The translations under genes were made by a program, and so were the position numbers. From Eubacterium limosum (GTDB lineage: Bacteria > Bacillota > Clostridia > Eubacteriales > Eubacteriaceae), in assembly GCF_000807675.2 (NCBI RefSeq), contig NZ_CP019962.1:4189157-4253156 (forward strand): 64,000 nucleotides of DNA. Direction: 5' to 3'. Position 1 is the first letter of the stretch; each line of letters starts with the position of its first letter. Positions 59,556 through 64,000 of this stretch are shown here, piece by piece. The notes under the pieces are model-generated. The model saw only the letters and a list, made by a program, of their open reading frames with translations. It ran no database searches and was not told where the DNA came from.

Positions 59556-60371
59556 TTATTTATCACTTGCAAACTTAAATCCTAATTTAATCAATACCAG
59601 CTTTAATTTGATAAGCATTCTTGCCGGAATTACTGATTCTATAATAGCAACTGCACGAAAAAACAAATATCTTTTCAAGGAAATACATTCGCGATTTGTT
59701 AAGTCCAAAAGTTTTTCTTCTTTTAAAAATTTGTAACTATCTCTTAGCCACTTACCTTGATACACTCCATGCTTAAACGAAAAAATATTCTTTTGTAAAA
59801 CGTAATAATTAGGAATACAATGCCCTTGTTTTCCGTAATGACTTTGGTTTAAAAAATACTCTTCAAATTGCATATCACTTGTAAATTTAGATAGTGTATT
59901 TGAAATAAACTTATTATCAAAAGCAAATGCTGCGAAATTTACTCCGTATCTTTCATCACAATATATATTTCTTATTAAGTCTCTATTAGTATAGGAGGAT
60001 TTTCTCGGATATAGATTACAGTATTCAATATCATTTTCATGTAATTCTTTTATAAATAATTGAATCTGTTCTTCATCTATTTTGTCCGAAATCAAAGAAT
60101 CTGCCAGAATACTCATATAATAATTATTTTCAACTGTTTTTGCAGCAGATATAATACATTGCACCAAATTTGATTTTTTACCCCAATACAATAATTTAAC
60201 ATTGTCAGATTTATTAAAATCTTCTGGCTTTTCTCCAAAAACTGAAATAATTACATTAAATCTGCAGTTTAGCCAGTTTTTCTCTAATAGTTTTAAAAAG
60301 ATTTTACATACATCCATATAATTGCTATGTGATGGGATGATTATTGTTACTGATTCATTCACATTTTGCAT
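59556..60371 (-). CDS. probable GT-A type glycosyltransferase
   Basis: 271 residues. The opening ESVTIIIPSHSNYMDVCKI and a MSILADSLISD segment in place of the DxD region look like a degenerate GT2/GT-A fold. No clear DxD is seen, so activity is uncertain. It overlaps the previous gene by about 13 bases and is very AT-rich, like its neighbours. Confidence 0.6.
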   Translation of the reverse strand: MQNVNESVTIIIPSHSNYMDVCKIFLKLLEKNWLNCRFNVIISVFGEKPEDFNKSDNVKLLYWGKKSNLVQCIISAAKTVENNYYMSILADSLISDKIDEEQIQLFIKELHENDIEYCNLYPRKSSYTNRDLIRNIYCDERYGVNFAAFAFDNKFISNTLSKFTSDMQFEEYFLNQSHYGKQGHCIPNYYVLQKNIFSFKHGVYQGKWLRDSYKFLKEEKLLDLTNRECISLKRYLFFRAVAIIESVIPARMLIKLKLVLIKLGFKFASDK

Positions 60372-61276
60372 AATTCACCTAGCCAATTTTCAAATTCATA
60401 GTTTTCCTTTACAGAATATGGAATATTTGTAATACTTTTTTTGATAAATAATTCTATTTCCCTCATATCAACATTATTAAAATCAACAATCATTATATTC
60501 TCCTTAATCAATTCATATATATTTAATGCTTTTATTGCGATGTTATTTGTTATTAATTTTTTATCATAAAAAAGTGCTTCTAACACACGTAAATTAATCG
60601 ATTCATGAAAATCCGGATCAAAATCTACAATAACCTTAGAATCATACAATTCCATTAGATAATCTTTATAATCAATAAACTTTTTTGTTCCAATTTCCCC
60701 GTCATAATCCAAAATCTTGAAATTACAAATATATTTGGATTTCAATTGTTCGTATAATACAAAAATGTCATTTCCTCTAGATTTATTTCTACCAATATAG
60801 ATAAAATCCGAAACGTATTCATTATTTGATATGTTGATATTAAATGGCTTATACATTAAACCTCTATAATTTATTTTATATCTTTGTGCATCATTGTTGT
60901 CATATGTATAAATATTATTTGTCCCAAACGCATGAATAATTTCATCTATTGACAAATACTGTTGTTTTAATTTGTCAATACGATTCATATAGTAAAACAA
61001 GACTTTACAATTAGGGTTTTTCTTTTCTATAATCTTTTTTACACCAGGAAAATATGCATAGTCTGTTATAACTATGCATTTACAATTGGATATATTATTT
61101 TTCCAGGATCCTAGTAAGAAAAACGGTACATTTAATCCGATTTTTCTAAATACGTGTGCAACAAAAAACAATATCCTATTACTATTAAAAATTTGTTCGC
61201 ACTTATTATTTTTATCTATACAGATCCTATAAAAATAAAGTTTCTTACTAAAAACTAAAAATAAATTTTTATTCAT
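60359..61276 (-). CDS. probable GT-B type glycosyltransferase, poorly conserved
   Basis: 305 residues. No standard motif was seen with certainty; DSKVIVDFDPDFHESINLRVLEALFYDKKLIT near residue 220 resembles the donor-binding end of GT-B enzymes such as CgeB-like proteins. AT-rich. It lies five bases after the fusion gene in the polysaccharide transcript. A role in repeat-unit synthesis is inferred from context. Confidence 0.55.
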   Translation of the reverse strand: MNKNLFLVFSKKLYFYRICIDKNNKCEQIFNSNRILFFVAHVFRKIGLNVPFFLLGSWKNNISNCKCIVITDYAYFPGVKKIIEKKNPNCKVLFYYMNRIDKLKQQYLSIDEIIHAFGTNNIYTYDNNDAQRYKINYRGLMYKPFNINISNNEYVSDFIYIGRNKSRGNDIFVLYEQLKSKYICNFKILDYDGEIGTKKFIDYKDYLMELYDSKVIVDFDPDFHESINLRVLEALFYDKKLITNNIAIKALNIYELIKENIMIVDFNNVDMREIELFIKKSITNIPYSVKENYEFENWLGELCKM

Positions 61277-61280
61277 CCTA

Positions 61281-62981
61281 TCAATTCCTCAAATATTTTT
61301 TATACAATAAGTTCTGAACTTTTATTGGCATCACGTACATTCCTGTCTGGGCAATTCCAACAAACGCATAATCAAAAAATGAAGAGTATCCCATTTTCCA
61401 GAATTTACGTATTGTTGCAATATAACTCCAAGTATTCTGCCAACTTTTCCTTCTCTTCGCAAGCTCATCTGAGCTTCTAAACCACAAAAGAGATTCGTCA
61501 ATATTTTCTGCTTTATCGCCTGAATATAGCATTCTACCAAATAAATCAACATCCTGATTTCTCTTTAAGTCTGCATATCCGCCCTGTTCAAGAACCTTGC
61601 TCTTGCGATACATTACTGCTGGATGATTAAACGCAGATCTCTTTTTTGCAAAGTTATATATTTCTTTTGAGGTTGTCGGAACTGTCCGTTTTGAAACAAT
61701 ATTTGATATATCGCCAACAAATTCATCAACATGTGAACCAACAATAGACAAATATGGTTTTTCTTCAAATCTTTTCATCTGTTTTTCACAACGATCAGGT
61801 TTAGAGCAATCATCCGTATCCATTCTAGCTACTAATTCATTTCTACATTCTTTTAATCCAACATTTAATGCAAGGCCTAATCCTAAATTAGTTTCATTTT
61901 TTATTCTATGGAGATATTGATTGTACTCATTTAAAACCGTATATAGTTCATCCGTAAGCGGTCCATCTTCAACTAAAATAATCTCATCTGGCTTTACAGT
62001 TTGATTTATCATGCTGTCTAATGCTATTTTTAAATACTCTGGATTTTCTTTTTTATATAAAGACATTAAAACACTGTACTTTTTAGATGTCGCTTCATCC
62101 TTAATCATTTGTAGATTTTCTTCACTTCCTATTATTTCATTGCTTCTATTTAATAATTGTTTAGCTGATTGCTGCCTATCGGCATATAATTCGTTATCAA
62201 TTTGTTCTGTTCTTAATAAATAATCTCCAAAATCTTCAGCTGTGGGCATATCCTCTTGAACAATACCCTCTTGCTTTAAAAAAGCCTTTTTAACAGTATC
62301 CAAAATTATTTTGACATCACCAGTAAAACTGATTCTTTCTAAGTATTTTAAATCCAATTGTAATTTCTCTTCCCAAGTAATTGCATTTCTCCCATTTACT
62401 TGAGCCAATCCACTGAGACCTGGTTTAGCCGTATGACGCATTCTCTGCTCATCTGTCATAAACGTCATATCCCGTACTAATTGCGGTCTAGGCCCTATGA
62501 TGGACATTGTTCCATTTACTATATTAAAAGCTTCTGGCAGCTCATCCAGTGATGTCGAACGCAGCCACGCCCCAAATTTAGTTAATCTGACAGCATCTGG
62601 AAGCAGATTGCCATCTTCATCCTTTTCATCAGTCATTGTGCGAAATTTATACATCTTGAAAATTGTTTCTTTACCATCTGATTCAATGAGTCCTGGCCTA
62701 TCCTGAGTGAACAATACTGGGGACCCTAACTTAAATTTCACCAATAAAGCAACAATTACATATAAAGGACTAAACACGATGATTGCACTTCCTGCACATA
62801 CTACATCCATAGCACGTTTTACATATTTTTCATAGAACCCCATTTTTCTGGTGGAAATTGAATTCATAGCGTTTGCTTTATATACAAGTTTATTTGCTCG
62901 CCTTTTTAATATATGTGCGGCAACTGCTGTAACAGCCACAGTTCCTCCAGCAATTATCCCGATTATTTTCTTTTTAGACAC
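61281..62981 (-). CDS. phosphoglycosyl transferase fused to a GT2 glycosyltransferase
   Basis: About 566 residues. After a short N-terminal hydrophobic stretch (IIGIIAGGTVAVTAVAAHIL), residues about 45-240 are the monotopic phosphoglycosyl transferase (KRAMDVVCAGSAIIVFSP, KFRTM, SLDELPEAFNIVNG, MSIIGPRP, GLSGLAQVNGR), which loads the first sugar phosphate onto undecaprenyl phosphate. Residues about 310-560 are a GT2 domain (LMSLYKKENPEYLKIAL, LVEDGP, DTDDCSKPDR). Joining the first two sugar steps in one chain is reported for some such enzymes. The GTG at 62981, eight bases after AGGAG, is the likely start. Confidence 0.88.
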   Translation of the reverse strand: MSKKKIIGIIAGGTVAVTAVAAHILKRRANKLVYKANAMNSISTRKMGFYEKYVKRAMDVVCAGSAIIVFSPLYVIVALLVKFKLGSPVLFTQDRPGLIESDGKETIFKMYKFRTMTDEKDEDGNLLPDAVRLTKFGAWLRSTSLDELPEAFNIVNGTMSIIGPRPQLVRDMTFMTDEQRMRHTAKPGLSGLAQVNGRNAITWEEKLQLDLKYLERISFTGDVKIILDTVKKAFLKQEGIVQEDMPTAEDFGDYLLRTEQIDNELYADRQQSAKQLLNRSNEIIGSEENLQMIKDEATSKKYSVLMSLYKKENPEYLKIALDSMINQTVKPDEIILVEDGPLTDELYTVLNEYNQYLHRIKNETNLGLGLALNVGLKECRNELVARMDTDDCSKPDRCEKQMKRFEEKPYLSIVGSHVDEFVGDISNIVSKRTVPTTSKEIYNFAKKRSAFNHPAVMYRKSKVLEQGGYADLKRNQDVDLFGRMLYSGDKAENIDESLLWFRSSDELAKRRKSWQNTWSYIATIRKFWKMGYSSFFDYAFVGIAQTGMYVMPIKVQNLLYKKYLRN

Positions 62982-63003
62982 CGTATTCTCTCCTAAATAC
63001 CAT

Positions 63004-64000
63004 TTATTCAAAACAAGCTCTAATCACTTCTATAATTCTATCCTGCTGTTCTGCTGTCATCTTATTGTCACTTGGTAAACATAATCCTCTATGGAAGATG
63101 TCCATTCCGACATCTAAAGGATTTCCATCCGCACCAACTAAACCACCTGATATGTATGCATTCGTTTTTGCTCTGCCGTCACCTTCTCTAGTTACAAATC
63201 CATTCATACGATAGATTGGCTGCATATGCATCGGTTTCCAAATTGGTCTACCTTCTGCATTGATACTTGCGATAGCATCTAGAATTTCTGTAGGACAGCT
63301 CTTTCCAGCTTCTGGAGTATAAAGAACTTCTTGCTCTCCCCTTACCTGTTTACACATTGCTTCAGGATTGATGATCATACAAGACAGCCAGTAGTTTGGT
63401 ACGCTCTTCTCAGCATCAAAAGGATTCATGGATACAGGTAAGTCTTTTAATCCTTCTTTATATCTTTCATAGATAGCTTTTTTCTGTGCAATATGCTCAT
63501 CAAGATAAGGTAACTGACCTCTAACAACTCCAGCAATCACATTACTCATTCTATAGTTATATCCTAGCTCTTCATGCTGATACCATGGTGCATTCTCTCT
63601 TGACTGAGTAGACCACTTACGAATCTTATTAGCATCCTCTAAGCTATCAGTTAAGAACATACCTCCTGCACTTCCAGTAATAATCTTATTTCCATTAAAA
63701 CTGATAGCATTATAGTTTCCAAAAGCTCCTGTCTGTTTTCCTTTATATGTAGCACCAAAAGACTCCGCTGCATCTTCGATAATTGTTGCTCCATGTAAGT
63801 CACAAATCTTTTTTATTTCATCAATCTTTCCAGGTGTACCGTAAAGATGTGCTACTACAACAACTTTAGCATCTGGATATAATTCGAACGCTTTTTTCAA
63901 CGCAACTGGATCCATATTCCAAGTATCATATTCCGTATCAATAAAGACAGGTTCTCCACCTTCATATACAACAGGGTTAATCGTTGCATCGAACGTCATA
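63004..64000 (-). CDS. DegT/DnrJ/EryC1/StrS-family aminotransferase, N-terminus outside the window
   Basis: At least 331 residues; the gene runs off the right edge and its true start is not seen. AHLYGTPGKIDEIKKICD, EDAAESFGATYKGKQTG and the PLP-lysine region SFNGNKIITGSAGG are the family signatures. Such enzymes add an amino group to a UDP- or dTDP-keto-sugar, here probably for a bacillosamine- or perosamine-like residue of the polysaccharide. It precedes the phosphoglycosyl transferase gene by about 22 bases. GC content is higher than in the genes downstream. Confidence 0.9.
   Translation of the reverse strand, partial: MTFDATINPVVYEGGEPVFIDTEYDTWNMDPVALKKAFELYPDAKVVVVAHLYGTPGKIDEIKKICDLHGATIIEDAAESFGATYKGKQTGAFGNYNAISFNGNKIITGSAGGMFLTDSLEDANKIRKWSTQSRENAPWYQHEELGYNYRMSNVIAGVVRGQLPYLDEHIAQKKAIYERYKEGLKDLPVSMNPFDAEKSVPNYWLSCMIINPEAMCKQVRGEQEVLYTPEAGKSCPTEILDAIASINAEGRPIWKPMHMQPIYRMNGFVTREGDGRAKTNAYISGGLVGADGNPLDVGMDIFHRGLCLPSDNKMTAEQQDRIIEVIRACFE

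Noticed and set aside
1-64000. CRISPR arrays, tRNA or rRNA genes, and intact insertion sequences.
   Set aside because: None were seen on reading; no regular spaced repeats, no cloverleaf or rRNA-like stretch, and no transposase.

Overview
The window looks like a chromosomal segment of an acetogenic Eubacteriaceae/Clostridia bacterium close to Eubacterium limosum or Acetobacterium. The evidence is a complete rnfCDGEAB operon in the gene order known from Acetobacterium woodii, Firmicutes-type promoters, Shine-Dalgarno sites and T-box, and low-GC Firmicutes gene families throughout. The species is inferred. No tRNA, rRNA, CRISPR array or intact insertion sequence was seen.

Layout: 0-2.4 kb (minus) holds the start of thiI, its cysteine desulfurase partner, a dCTP deaminase and an ASCH protein. 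2.5-6.5 kb carries an S24-like repressor that lacks the catalytic serine, an EFR1-type flavodoxin/ferredoxin, an acidic protein of unknown function and a LiaF/DUF4097-like membrane pair. 6.6-8.2 kb is an ABC-F ATPase. 8.3-13.6 kb is the Rnf operon with its own promoter and terminator. This ion-translocating ferredoxin:NAD+ oxidoreductase is the main respiratory enzyme of such acetogens. 13.7-21.6 kb has an M18 aminopeptidase, a metallo-hydrolase, a DUF896-methyltransferase fusion, a PLP lyase-like protein, an ABC exporter and a two-gene encapsulated-ferritin/encapsulin operon. 21.6-24.5 kb is TrkH/TrkA. 24.6-36.3 kb is a genome-maintenance block (short UvrA-like protein, msrA, miaA, mutL, mutS, miaB, NAD(P)HX repair). 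36.5-47.6 kb has YebC, YigZ, HflX, a class A PBP, a DUF2284 protein, a sodium/solute symporter behind a T-box that appears to read tyrosine, and ThiF/MoaB-like proteins.

47.6-52.6 kb is accessory in character: an M15 peptidase, a DUF2922/DUF1659 pair, a sigma factor, a DnaD-like winged-helix protein, two BRO-like antirepressor proteins and a ComK-like protein, with several palindromes and mobile-looking intergenic repeats. 52.7-64 kb is the distal end of a surface polysaccharide locus read on the minus strand: aminotransferase, a phosphoglycosyl-transferase/GT2 fusion, three glycosyltransferase-like proteins, two acyltransferases, a Wzy and a Wzx. It ends in decayed capF and capG (UDP-FucNAc pathway) pseudogenes and a terminator. 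The middle of this locus is markedly AT-rich, which suggests horizontal acquisition.

The strongest unusual signals are the repressor with a dead S24 site, the DUF896-methyltransferase fusion, the tyrosine T-box on an SSS transporter, a dispersed inverted-repeat family with two copies here, the ComK-like zinc-ribbon protein beside phage-type regulators, and the decayed FucNAc genes.
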